From Mesostigma viride (lineage: Eukaryota; Streptophyta; Mesostigmatophyceae; Mesostigmatales; Mesostigmataceae), in assembly GCA_009746045.1 (NCBI GenBank), contig RPFO01000104.1, positions 7,164,750-7,228,749 of the forward strand: a DNA stretch of 64,000 nucleotides, written 5' to 3'. Shown here in pieces: positions 52,423-63,171 of this stretch (positions are counted from its first letter, which is position 1; each line of letters begins with the position of its first letter). The notes beneath the pieces were generated by a model. That model was not told the origin of the DNA, made no database searches, and saw nothing but the letters and a program-made list of their open reading frames with translations. A program made the position numbers and the translations under genes.

Positions 52423-55185
52423 TAAATTAAATTAAATTAAATTATAACATGCCTCCGTGGGGAGGTCATGTAGCACATATTTCATGATGGATGGGGTGGA
52501 GGAAGCCGCGTGATCGAACTATCCTAACTCTATCTAGAAAATCCTAACTGCACTACTCATCAAAACGCCTCCTCCGCTTGGGGGGAGGTGGCTTGCCCAC
52601 AGGGTCGGGCGTGTGCGCCTTGACAATCTTCTTCCACCGCGTCTTGTCCTGCATGGCAGTCCAAAGACGGGAGAGAGAGTGGATGCGGTGCTCAAACTGG
52701 GCTGGGACCACGAGGTCGTCCAGCAGCATCTGAACGTAGTTGGTGACAGGTTTCCCTACCCTTTTGGGAATGTCCTTGGGGCCAGGCCAGGTCAGAATGT
52801 GCCGCCCTGGCTGTCCAAGCCGCTGGGGGCCGGCCAGACCAAGGGTGGTGTCGACCTGGCTGGTGCGGGCAAGGTGTCCTACAAATGCTATCCTACGCTG
52901 TCTAATCTCGTCCGAAACACGAGGCATGCCATGATACAGAGACTCTGATGACGGACGCTCGGAAAAACCTACATAAAGGACCTGCCGGAGCATCCTGTAA
53001 ACTGTGCCGTCGAGCCGAGTCGCCAGTTTGGGTGTGAGTGTCCACGCCTCGGCGCCATACGTGAGCACCGTGAGGACGAGGACCTTGAAGAGCATGCGCT
53101 TGCGGTGCCCGTTCAGGCCCTTCGAGCGCCAGTAGGGTGTGAGCGAACGGAGCTTGGCCCAGGCAAGGCCGATGCGGGTGTCCACATCGTCGGCGGTGTC
53201 AGGAAGCCAGCTCCCCAACAGCTTGAAGCGGTCGCGAAACGGGACCTCCGTCCCGTCGAGCAGGCGCGGCAGCGGTGGTTTACTGGATGCTCCTATCACC
53301 ATCGCCTCAGTTTTGACACTAATCTCCAGCCCCACCGCCCGCGCCTCCAGGCCCAGGCAGTCCAGCCAGGTCTGAATGTGCTCGGGGCTCTCGATGAGGG
53401 TGGTATCATCCGCATAAATCAGGTCGGCAAGGCGGTAACCCGGTCTAACCCCGCCGTGTTCTTTCACGTTAAGGATGTCCAAGCCTGGCTCGAACCCCTT
53501 AAGAGCAGTAAAGCGCGCACGTGCCCGGCGCATGACGTGATCCACGACAATAATGAACAGGTATGGGGACAGGACACAACCTTGCCACACCCCGTGGTGA
53601 AGGGGGAATGGTGGAGTGGTGCCCTCCGCAGTCCGCACTACTGCCTGTGAACCCTCATACAGACGGCGAATGGCAGCAATAAACGCAGGTGGTACCCGAT
53701 CCAGAGCTAGGATGGCCCAAAGAGCCTCCCAGAGAACCGTGTCAAAGCCTTGATATAGTCAACAAAAATGAAGACCAGCGGCAAACTGTCAGGGGGAAGT
53801 CGACGCACCTCCTCCATCAACCGGCGCGCGACAAACACAGCCATGACAGTGTTACGACCACGACGGAAACCCATCTGAGACTCACCCAGGTGTGGGTCCA
53901 GCGCGGCGCGGAGCCTGTGCAGCATCATGCGCATGAAGACCTTCAGCGCGGCGCTCTGGAGGCAGACACCCCGGTAGTTACCGGGGTCAGCAGCAGAGCC
54001 CTTCTTGTACAGCATGACGCGGATGGCCGTCTGCCACTCAGCAGGCGGAGGCTCGTCAGAGAGCAGGACACGGTTGCAGAACGCCAGCAGAAGATCCCTA
54101 ACCGCCAGATCAGGGGTCTTCAGCAGCTCAGCAGAAAGGTGGTCGGCACCGACCGCCGCATCGTACCGCAGGCGAGCAAGGGCGCCGTCCAATTCCTTCA
54201 AAGTGAAGGGGGGGACGACGTCGTCAGTGGCAAGGCAGCCCTCCTGCAGGGCGGGGACTTGGTAGTCCGCGGCCGAGGAGGGGGGCGCTGGCGGCGGCGG
54301 GGGTCCGGCGACCCCGAGGCGGGCGGCCGTCTCGGGGTGAAGCGGCGGGGGGGGGCGCGAGCCCCACCGGTCAAGGAAACATTGTGGGCCAACCAGCGGT
54401 CAAGGCTTACCGGCGCCGTGCCGTCCCCCGTGTGCTCCACCGGGGTGCGCTGCCGCCGGCCGCCGAGCCGGTCGAGGTGGTACCACATGTCCTTGCCCTG
54501 GTTGCGAGCCTGGCAGGCCTTGGCATCCGCGATGCACTGGGCCGCCTCCGCGTCCTGAGCGTGCTCGTAGGCCGCCACAAGGGCGGCCTGGAGCAGTGGT
54601 TTCTGCAGCGGGTCCCGGTTACGCTTGAGGCGGTGCCGGGCGGCCAAGACCTGGGGTCCTGGCGGTAGAGCGGGCCGGGGCGGCGGCGGGGCATGACCGG
54701 CAGGTGCCGGGCCGCCAGCAACGGGGCACGGGCCGCAAAGCCCGCAAAAATGGCTGCGTTGGGGGCACCATTGTCCAGCTCGTCGACGTCCGCCCGGGCG
54801 TCCAGGGCCGACAGGTACTTCCGTCGGCACCAATTCCGCTCGTGCTCGGCGTCCGTCCAGTCCTCAGGATCTCCCTTGACCGGACGTAGAGCAGACCAGT
54901 CAGGGCGGACCACTGGGGCGCGGCGCGCGGGGACGTGGAACCGGAGCCGAAGGGTCGCGCGCACCAACCGGTGGTCAGAGCACACCGTCGGCGTGTCAAA
55001 CACTCGGGTGTCCAGAACCGAGGTGCACCTGGACTGCCGTACCACCACGTAGTCCAAACAGGCCTGACGGCCGTTAGGGCCACGAAAAGTGACCAAGTCC
55101 TGTGAGGGACGTTGGAAGTGGCAGTTGACAGCAACCATCCCGCTATCCCGCAAAAAGGCAGAAAACAGGGGAGTTCAGGGCAGAA
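52423..55185 (-). mobile_element. 5'-truncated LINE (LINE 1) with 12-bp target duplication
   Basis: CACAGGCCCAAT flanks both sides (52411-52422 and 55186-55197), so both ends are exact. On the - strand it starts inside the AP-endonuclease domain and ends with a 3' stem-loop (CATGACCTCC/GGAGGCATG) followed by (ATTTA)n at 52423-52444. The 12-bp duplication, AT tail and 5' truncation are the marks of target-primed reverse transcription. Confidence 0.93.
52553..55153 (-). pseudogene. LINE 1 polyprotein: endonuclease C-terminus, reverse transcriptase, C-terminal domain
   Basis: From the right: the endonuclease end with LVTFRGPNGRQACLDYVVV and the SDHRLV catalytic box; a frame change near 54700; a linker; then RT motifs AAVGADHLSAELLK, VMLYKKGSAADPGNYRGV, ESQMGFRRGRNTVMAV and FVDYIKA. 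A one-base T deletion near 53751 breaks the KAFDTV box. The frame is restored by a shift and continues with GVWQGCVLSPYLF, YADDTTLI and the thumb (RFKLLGSWLP), then a C-terminal region with RMLRQVLY and RRIAFVGHLAR, and a Lys/Arg-rich end. It nicks DNA and copies its RNA at the cut. Few lesions, so it is fairly young. Confidence 0.88.
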
Positions 55186-55197
55186 CACAGGCCCAAT

Positions 55198-55447
55198 CTA
55201 CAGTCATTACCGCATTAAGTTGCGATCGACGCCTAAAATCCGGCGTCGCAACTTAACACGGTAACCAGGGCGTCTGCGCGCCCGTGGAGCTTGCGTATAT
55301 TTTGCCGCCTAAACGTCACAAAAGCTGTAAGTAAATAAGTACTTGCGTTTAATGCGCATGGGCATGCCATGGAGTACTACGCTTTAATCTCATTAGAAAA
55401 AAAAATAATTATTACACGAAAGCTAACTTTCAACTACAAATATCATA
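55198..55447. repeat. Hairpin and duplicated LINE 3'-end fragment
   Basis: Bases 55206-55265 form a hairpin (arms TTACCG..TTAAGTTGCGA..CGCC and inverse, loop TAAAATCC). Bases 55320-55425 repeat, in direct order, the 95 or so bases at 55462-55550 (AAGTACTTGCGT, GGCATGCCA, GGAGTACTA, AATCTCATTAG). This is a second copy of a LINE 3' untranslated end. Confidence 0.6.
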
Positions 55448-55684
55448 AATTAATTAATTAATAGACACGTAAGTAAGTACTTGCGTGTCATGCGCAAAGG
55501 CATGCCACGGAGTACTATGCTAATCTCATTAGAAAAATAATTACACAAAAGTTTAAACAAAGTTTAAACAAGTATCGTCTGCATCATCCCCCAACCGTTA
55601 AGCACTAGATGGGGATGTAATCCTCATCCGAGCTGTCCTCTACTGTAATGGCAGACGAGGCGGTAGTGTAGCGGCTATCCTCAG

Positions 55685-56246
55685 CTAGGACCAATAACCT
55701 CTGGACACCTGCGGACTTCTACCCTGGCTAGCAACGGGCCGCGGGGCCCGTGGGGAGAAAACAGGAGCATACCCCTCGGGAAGGTGCTTATCGCAGATGG
55801 CAGCCCATTTCTCCTTGTCAATCATGCGGGCACGGAGTACGGATAGTCCCAGAAGCCCTGCATCTTCAAGCAGTTGTGTCACATAGGTCCGGGTCGCGCC
55901 GCGCCGGTGCCCGGCGCGCGCAAGTTTGCCAGTGGTTTGCGATGGGACAAGGGGACCCTGCCATAGGAGGAGGTGTCTACCTGGTTGGCCCGTCTTAAGC
56001 CCCCCGGCAGGGCCCACATCGGTATTCACCTGGTCTGTGCGGGCAAGATGGCCGGCAAAGAGGAGGCGGCGGTGTCGGATGGTATGGGTGACAAGAGGGA
56101 GCTCGCAGTAGAGCTCGGCCTGGGTGCGGAGTTCTTGGTAGCGGACGCCGAGGATATGACGGAGCATTCGAGTGACGGTGCCGTCAAGCTGCTGGCTCAG
56201 CGCCTGGTCCAGGGTCCACGCCTCGCAGCCATAAAGGAGGATGCTG
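55685..56246 (-). pseudogene. LINE 2 C-terminal domain
   Basis: It reads MLRHILGVRYQELRTQAELY, then RRRLLFAGHLARTDQVN and LLEDAGLLGLSVLRARMIDK. This corresponds to the C-terminal part of LINE 1 (RRIAFVGHLARTSQVD). On its right it is interrupted by the SINE. Confidence 0.85.
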
Positions 56247-56559
56247 GTGCGAGACTGAACAAGTCTCGCGTGCAGACACGTGTGTAGTACTCCTACACAC
56301 AGATCTCGAGTGATTTATCTAGTACCAAATCCGAAAGGCTTGCATCACTCCCCGGACAGGAGAACTTTTGCGGATGACTGTAGGTGTAAGTTGGCGATGC
56401 CATGGTAACCGGAGACGTCCGTCCTATAGTCAGCAAAATTGGTGCGAGAGGTCCCCAGTTCGATTCCGGTCGGATTCATTTGCAGATCGCGTTTTCCGCG
56501 TTTTCCGCGGCCCGGCACTGAACGCAAAGGTTTTCACCTTTGCGGAGTGTCTGATCAGA
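56247..56559 (+). mobile_element. SINE-like insertion with 16-bp target duplication
   Basis: ATAAAGGAGGATGCTG occurs at 56231-56246 and 56560-56575, and the LINE reading is continuous without the insert. The 313-base insert has a RNA polymerase III B-box-like AGTTCGATTCC near 56457-56467 on the + strand, with tRNA-like surroundings (GGTCCCC before, GGTCGG after). A hairpin (CGCAAAGG/CCTTTGCG) lies near the 3' end. The A box is not certain. A tRNA-derived SINE is the best reading. Confidence 0.75.
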
Positions 56560-56575
56560 ATAAAGGAGGATGCTG

Positions 56576-57194
56576 AGGACAAGGGCCTTGAACAGAATGC
56601 GCTTGCGTCGCTCACTCAGGTAGCGACAGGTCCAGAACCTGTCGAGGCGGCGGAGGGCCGCCCAGGCCTGGCCGATGCGGGTGTTGATGTCGTCGGCCGT
56701 GGAGGGAAGCCAGCTGCCAAGGAGCTTGAAGCGAGTCGCCGGGGGGACGGGCTGCCGTCCAGCAAGAGGAGGGTGGGCCGGTGGGGCTATCCCAGCAGAG
56801 AAGCCGATGGCCATGACCTCCGTTTTCTTGCTGATCATAAGCCCCACCGCCCGCGCTTCCAGTGATAAGCTGTCTAGCCAGAGTTGGGCTGACTCCGGGG
56901 TTTCCACGTGGAGTGTCGTGCGAGTGTCGTGTCATCAGCGTAGATCAGATCGCTCAGGCGGTAGGGTGGGTCAACCCCGCCGTAGCTGGCGTACTCCGTG
57001 ACCTCGCGATCCCCGGTGGGCGCCCCTCCACCCGGGCAAAGCGGGCTTGTGCACGCCGCATAATATAGTCCACCATAAGGATGAATAGATATGGGGAGAG
57101 CACACAGCCCTGCCACACCCCGGTGTGCAGGGGGAACGCCGGAGTGATCGACGCCGTCGGCGGTACGGACCTAGCTGGACTTGGGACCCTTCAT
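56576..57194 (-). pseudogene. LINE 2 reverse transcriptase, middle and thumb
   Basis: It includes CSPYLFILMVDYIMRRAQ, SDLIYADDTTLA, SAQLWLDSLSLEARAVGLMI and RFKLLGSWLPSTADDINTRI, the last two being near-identical in type to LINE 1 and LINE 3. Several frame changes lie around 56900-57000. Confidence 0.85.
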
Positions 57195-58710
57195 CAGAGT
57201 TCCATTATACGCAATACGCGGTTATACGCGCGGGGTCCGTATAATGGATAATACGGTATAATACGGTATTATCCGGAAATTATACGCAAATACTGGATTT
57301 AATCGTTTTTGGGGTTGTTTCATGCATTTTGATATCATTTCAAGCAGTCCACATGTTTCTGACACTAAATTACACATGATACATGGGTTGCCACTGCTCA
57401 GCAGTGCTTGGGAACACTGGACGTGTAAACCAGGGTTCACGAGGAGCTAGATTACCTATGCATTATAGCCTAAAAAACAACGCCAAATGAAATGGAAAGA
57501 TGAAAAAGCAAAAGAAGTAAGATGGCTATGCTTCCATGCAAGCAGGTCCTGGGCATCTCCATGTTTCTTGTATGCATGAGGAGCACACAAGAAGAAGGCT
57601 GACTTTGGCGAGCAAAACAAGAAATAGTGGCTAGATCTGGCCAGAAAACCACTTGTTTCGAGATGTTTTTAGCAAGAAAAAACATCGCGTTATCAAGCTT
57701 ATCAAATTTATAAACAATGCCAAGCACTACGTCACTGCTTTCGATGAAGCATAAGCTATGTAATAGCAGACAAATCTGGTCCAAAATCTGCATGTCGTAG
57801 TGGTATTCCCCAACCATCACGAGCCAATAATGCGTAGAGGCAGTAAAGCAACCAAAAGACAAGCAGAAAACCTCCATTACAGGTCTACGATTATTTTACA
57901 ATCCACCCAACAACTTGATACAGTACAATGAACACGTGAACAGGATAGCACGTACCAGATCAAAACCGCATATTACCTTTCTTGACGGAGCCAGCATGCC
58001 CACCTGATGGACGTAGCTGCGAGCCTTTCCTGGCCGTCGTCGCTTATAAATCATGTAAGGAATAACGTGAAACATCTATCCGCGTTCAAATGTAGGAGCA
58101 TTTCCCGCCTATCAACAGTTATAGCACATGCACGGTCGCCACCTGGTTGCTGAAACGAGGTTGCCGCATCGAGCAGAAGGTCGAGACATATCTGCGCACA
58201 TCCAAACGTTGGCTGGCCAAGGATATAAGCTTTTCAAGACCTAAGGATCATGCCTACAGATTGAAAATGTAAAGCGGCCATGCTCTCGTAACAGTCAGTT
58301 TTCTGTATGACTTACATTAATATTCGGTGCATGGCTGCCCGAGAGGCAATGGCAGAGACCTAAACAGCATGGAGGGTTGCCAACTTGGGTTGCCAACTTG
58401 CCATGCTACAGTGTAGCTTGCTTGTAAGATCCTTGTGTCTCATGGTCGCCAAATGTCAACCAGTGGATGGTTTCCGTAGTGTTTCTAAGTTCCCTTGCAT
58501 TCCCGCCTTAGTTCCCGCCCGAAAAATTTGGCTGCCGGACCTCGGATGAGCGCGAAAACCCCATTATACGCGCGCTTATACGAATTATTCGCCGTATTAT
58601 ACGTAAAAATACGCAAATCGTATAAAACGGATAAAAATTATCCGCTCGACCTTGTATAACGCGTATTATACCGTATAATACCGTATAATACGCCGTATAA
58701 TGGAACTCTG
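57195..58710. mobile_element. Non-autonomous hAT-type element in LINE 2, 8-bp target duplication
   Basis: CCCTTCAT flanks both ends (57187-57194, 58711-58718). Termini are CAGAGTTCCATTATACG on the left and its inverse on the right. CAG at the tip and an 8-bp duplication fit the hAT superfamily. Subterminal regions are packed with ATTATACG/CGTATAAT motifs. The 1.2 kb interior has an open frame of 135 residues on the - strand (57470-57877), with no transposase motif recognised. Confidence 0.88.
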
Positions 58711-58718
58711 CCCTTCAT

Positions 58719-60738
58719 AGAACTGGCGGATGATCTCAACGATGTACGATGGGACACGGAACACGTGAAGGACCACCCACAGGGCGTCCCATATACTGAA
58801 CCGTATCGAATGCCTTGGTGTAATCCACGAAGATCAATAGCAATGGCAAGAGGCCGGGGGCCAGGCGGCCCACTTCCTCGATCAGGCGGCGCGCGGTAAT
58901 GGTGACCATAACACAATTGCGACCAACACGGAAGCCCATCTGGGACTCACCTAGGTGGGGATCGAGGCTGGCGCGCATGCGGTTCAGCAGGACTGAGGCG
59001 CATGAAGACTTTCAGCACGCAGCTTTGGAGGCATACATACGCCGCGGTAGTTGCCGGTATCCGCGGCGGACCCGGCCCTTGTAGAGCATGACCCGGACAG
59101 CGGTCTTCCAATAATAATGTCGGCGGGGGGAGGCCATCTCGTAGAATCCCGGGTTGCAAACACCCCGGAGGAAAGGCTCAAGCTCAGGCATCTTAACCAC
59201 CTCCGGTGAAATATTGTACGTCCACTCCCATTGCAGCATCCTTGCGGAGGGTGGAGATGGCAGCAGCTACAGTAGCCCATTCCTGGGGAGTCCACTCGTC
59301 GTGGGGGCCGTCCACCAGGGGGGCCGGCCGGAGAGCGGTGGGACCAGGTATAGTCCGTCTCGCTGGTGGGCGCCTGCGGGGGCTCAATGGGGCCGCCTCG
59401 GCTGGCCGCAGGGCGTGCAGCTGCAGCGGGGTCAAGCGGGGGGGGCGGGCGCCAGGGGCCACCGATAGTTTGGCCTGGGAGCTTCAGGAACCAAATCTCA
59501 AGGCGTTCAACTGGGGGTGCCTGGGATGTCAGCCCGTTGCGTTTCCCGCCGTCCGGTGAGACGGCCGAGAGAGCGCCAGGGCGCCTAGTGTGCTGGTTGG
59601 CGGCCGTGTGGCGATTGACGGATTTCGGCGGCAAGTGTCTCCACCTCCTCCGCATGTGCGGCAGTATATGCTCGAGTAAGCCGTTCCTGGTACGGGTACA
59701 GGTCCTTCCCGCGGCCGGCCGGCGGCGGGCCTGTGCTAGTGCCAGCCGGGCGGCAACCACGGGCGTCGCGCAGGTAGAGCGGGGCTGGTGACTGGTCGGG
59801 CGCGAGGTTGCTCGGGGAGAAGCTTAGAGCCAAGCTCCACCGATCGCATGAACAGTTCGTAGGGTGGCGTGAGATCTCTATACACCGCGATCTGCGTCCA
59901 GCTAGGTACATCAAAGGTTGCGCGTCCACGAAGGCAGACCTGATTGCATCGCGGCGTATCTCATCCTCTGACCACTTAACTGTCCCTGCGCCCACGGACG
60001 GGGCGTAAGCAGGTCCAGTCAGGGCGGGGTCGGGGGCGGCGGCGCGCAGGGGCCTGAAGACGTAGGCGCGCAAGGTTGCGGTGACCATATGCATGCGGTG
60101 ATCCGATGCGACATTGGGGGTGGTCAGCGTACGGGCATCGATGACGGAAGAGCGCCAGCACTTGCGCACAAGTATGTAGTCCAAGCATACACATCGCCGT
60201 CGATCGGGAGCATCGAGCCAGCCGCCCTGCGCATGGGGCCCACAAAGGTCACTAGTGCATCAGGCGGTTTATAGCAAACAGCGTATTGGCAGCAGTCAAG
60301 TCCCCCTCAGTGTCAGAGCAGTTGCTCAAGTAGGGGGGTGTTGGCATTGCTATCGGTTAGGCGCGGCGCATACATGCAGCCCCCGCGGCCCACGGGCAGG
60401 GTCGCGTTGGCATCCACCAAGATGGCAACGATGTATTGACGTGGGATCTGTTTCTCTATGTCGAGCAACTGGTTGAAGAACGCTGCGCGGTCCTTGGCCG
60501 GGTGCTCAGCATGTGGGGCATATCCGACAATTACCGAGAGCATAATTGGGGCCCGTCCTTCAAGGGAGCGGAAAGTGCACTGAAGGATCCGATTAGAGCA
60601 AAGTTTGTGGTCCACAAGCTGGGCGGCAGCGGTGGGGGAGCACAGCAGGCCCACTCCTCCCTGAGTGACCCGGTGCATGCGCCGGGCCGCACAGCAGTTG
60701 CCATTATAAGTAGTGCGAGGGTGACACGCTGAACGGCC
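58719..60738 (-). pseudogene. LINE 2 endonuclease C-terminus and reverse transcriptase start
   Basis: The right part carries endonuclease pieces (ILVDANATLPVGRGG, LVTFVGPMRR, LDYILV/RKCWRSSVID and NVASDHR). The left part carries RT motifs with ESQMGFRVGRNCVMV and IFVDYTKAFDTVQ. Frames change at least four times. Join to the next segment is at the hAT insertion. Confidence 0.85.
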
Positions 60739-60750
60739 GGGGCCCTCAAA

Positions 60751-62390
60751 TTAATTAATTAATTAATTAAACTCGTGCTCCCGTTAATTCCAGGGAGTCA
60801 CGGAGCACCGGATCGAGTGCTTTTAATCCCTGTGTGTGCACAACAGGAGAAAGGCCGGCAGAGACCGGTGGCCAACCAAGGAGACTGGGGGCCCCAGTCT
60901 CCTTCATGCCAAAGGCATGCCGGCACAGCTGCATTCGGGCACGTTAGCTAAACCGACACGCTAACCAGTGATGCGCCATACGCCGTATTATACGCCGTAT
61001 TTAGCGTATTATGCGCGATACGCAAGCGGCGCGTACGAAAATGGGGTACTTTTATACGCAACGCGTATTTTTGCGCATTTTTGCGTATTTTCGCGTATTT
61101 TTTGGCATATTTTTGGCTTACGAGGTGGGTGCATTTGCTTGCCTAGACTGCGGCGCGCCGACCTGTAGTAGGAACAAATAATTGCGTGATGAGCTAGCTA
61201 GTGTATAGTGCACTAAAGCTAAAAGCGCGTTCATTGTGACTTGTGAAGGCGGGAAGGTGAAGCCGGGAAGGCTGAAGATTCATCATCAAGAAGGTGATAA
61301 GCAACAGTATATTTGGAATAAACGTACACCTACCTATTTATCTGGATCAAGAAGGTGATAAGGTGTGCCAGCAACGTCGTGGTCGTCTGGCACCTATATC
61401 GTAGCATATCGACATCCAGGCATGGCTGACACGAATGAGTCAATGGAACACGATGATGATGTGCGGCCCGATGAAGAAGAGGCCACATCCGAAACTGCAT
61501 CTGGACATACATTAGCAAAGAACGCATCCTCAAGAATGGCCGCAGCAGACAAATAACTACTACATGGATGATGGAGTACTCCGTTACAGGCTGCTGGTAG
61601 AGCAGGCGGAGAAGGAAAGCAATACCAGGAAGAGGAAGGCGACTAGTGACGCCAAGAAGCAGGCTGATGTGCGGGCGGCACTTAAAGACAGGCTTGCAGA
61701 CGTTGTAGAAATCGACGCCTTTAACTGGGTGTCCGCTCATGCCAGCAACACCTCGGGGCGCGCTGCTGGGGCGGCTGGGCCAAGCGGATCATCAAAGGGC
61801 CAATCCACCGACGGTAATTTGCCCGCACCTTATATGGGCTCAGCAAAGAGCAGCTGGACGAGGAGCTGTGCGAGGCATTCATTTGCGCCTTTCAATGCCA
61901 TCGACGCCCTTCAATGTCATCGACACCTCGGGGCAATGTATAGTGCATGCATATCTTGAGTTCTACAAATTTACTATCCTTTCCAGTGAGTTGTGCATTG
62001 ATACTGGTGTTGATACTTAGTTGCATGTTGTCTCGATTTTGAAGAGAAACTATCAAGTTAGACCGTTAGAAACTATGCTTGTATTTAGGTAGTGATGGCA
62101 ATGCCAAGGTCATGCTATATATGTCATGTATATAGCCAAAAGGTATGGCAAAAACACCAGCAGACCATGCTTGGTTGCTCAGAATGTTGAAACCCCCTCA
62201 AAACCATGCCAAAAAAGGGGTTTTCAACAGTTAGCGTACGATTAGCGTATAATACATTATACACCGCGTATTATACATTATACACCTGCATGGGGCCGCG
62301 TACGACGCGTATCGCGTATGGCCCATCACTGACGCTAACGATCCGGCAATCTGTGGGTGCAATAAGACCCATGTGAGCATGGCATAACAT
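60751..62390 (-). mobile_element. Short LINE-tailed element inserted in LINE 2, itself carrying a hAT-type element
   Basis: GGGGCCCTCAAA flanks both sides (60739-60750, 62391-62402). The element body matches the copy at 35737-35950. It ends on the - strand in GGGAGCACGAG then (TTAA)n. Without the inner insertion it is about 270 bases. Confidence 0.88.
60966..62331. mobile_element. Second non-autonomous hAT-type element, 8-bp target duplication
   Basis: ACGCTAAC flanks both ends (60958-60965, 62332-62339). Termini are CAGTGATGCGCCATACGC and CAGTGATGGGCCATACGC in inverse. The sister copy at 35737-35950 shows a close empty site (GGCTAACGATCC). Subterminal ATTATACG-like repeats resemble the other hAT-type element, but the tips differ. 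Inside, + strand frames (61422-61556 with HDDDVRPDEEE; 61564-61800 with RKRKATSDAKKQADVRAALK) look protein-like but are not recognised. Confidence 0.88.
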
Positions 62391-62402
62391 GGGGCCCTCA
62401 AA

Positions 62403-62640
62403 GGAGCGTCAGTGCTCTTGGACCCCGGCCAAGCACATCAATGCCATACAGGCGGCAGTAGTGGACAAGCTCGTTGGCCCGCGGGGGGGCATCTCCCCCG
62501 GGCAGGGTGCGGACATTGTAGGTAGCGATGCGCAGCGAGTGCATGGTGCCGGCGTTAATTGGCCCAGCAGGGGGCGCCGTGGAACCGCGGTGTCGGCAGG
62601 GGGTTGGGGGGAGGCTGGCGGGGACGTGTGTGCGGCGTGA
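62403..62640 (-). pseudogene. LINE 2 AP-endonuclease N-terminus
   Basis: From ATG at 62544 it reads MHSLRIATYNVRTLPGG and later, after a frame change, YGIDVL and VQEH. RIATYNVRTL is the usual start of the exonuclease-endonuclease-phosphatase fold, and VQE carries the metal-binding Glu. Confidence 0.8.
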
Positions 62641-63171
62641 GATAACATATAGTACTTTTCAACACGCATAGGGCACCCTCCAGGCGGGCGGCGCGACTTG
62701 CTCGCCTGGTCTTGGGGTCAATGGACATGGTCTTGGGGAAATAGACACGTGACTGCGTCACGTGAGCATAAGTCCGCAGTGGGAAGGGAACATGGGATGG
62801 AATGGATGGTGTAAGCTATCTAGGTCCTAGTTACAGGGGTGTGGGCACCGCGGCCCGAATCGCTATGAATGCCATACGCGGTCACACACGGATCGAGCCC
62901 CCACAGACTTGGGGGTGGTCTCCTTCATCACTACTTGCCATCTATTATTATATCCTTGCGTACCATCTGCCTCCATATTACAGACAAACCATATGAGGCT
63001 GCCCGGGCGTGAGCCCGTCGCGTCCAGTGTAGCACATGTCCATGCCGCGAGTCTATATCACGAAAAGTCCACGGGTGGCGGCCCTAGCTGCCGCGCGCGG
63101 CCTAGGGCACGCCAGGTGAGGACATATCGCCCAGGCTGGGCGGGTACGTTTGGTGCCAGCTAGTCTATTAT
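62641..63171. other. Spacer between LINE 2 and LINE 3 fragment
   Basis: No gene or repeat recognised. It may contain the 5' end of LINE 2. Confidence 0.5.

Larger units (their letters stand above)
55448..62640 (-). mobile_element. Older LINE (LINE 2), broken by nested insertions
   Basis: The - strand runs from the AP-endonuclease start (MHSLRIATYNVRTL, start near 62544) to the C-terminal domain (MLRHILGVRYQE, stop near 55685) and a 3' end with the stem GACACG/CGTGTC and (TTAA)n at 55448-55462. Insertions at 56247-56559, 57195-58710 and 60751-62390 split it. When they are ignored, the coding order matches LINE 1. Many further frameshifts make it a pseudogene. The 5' boundary is not defined. 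Confidence 0.85.
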
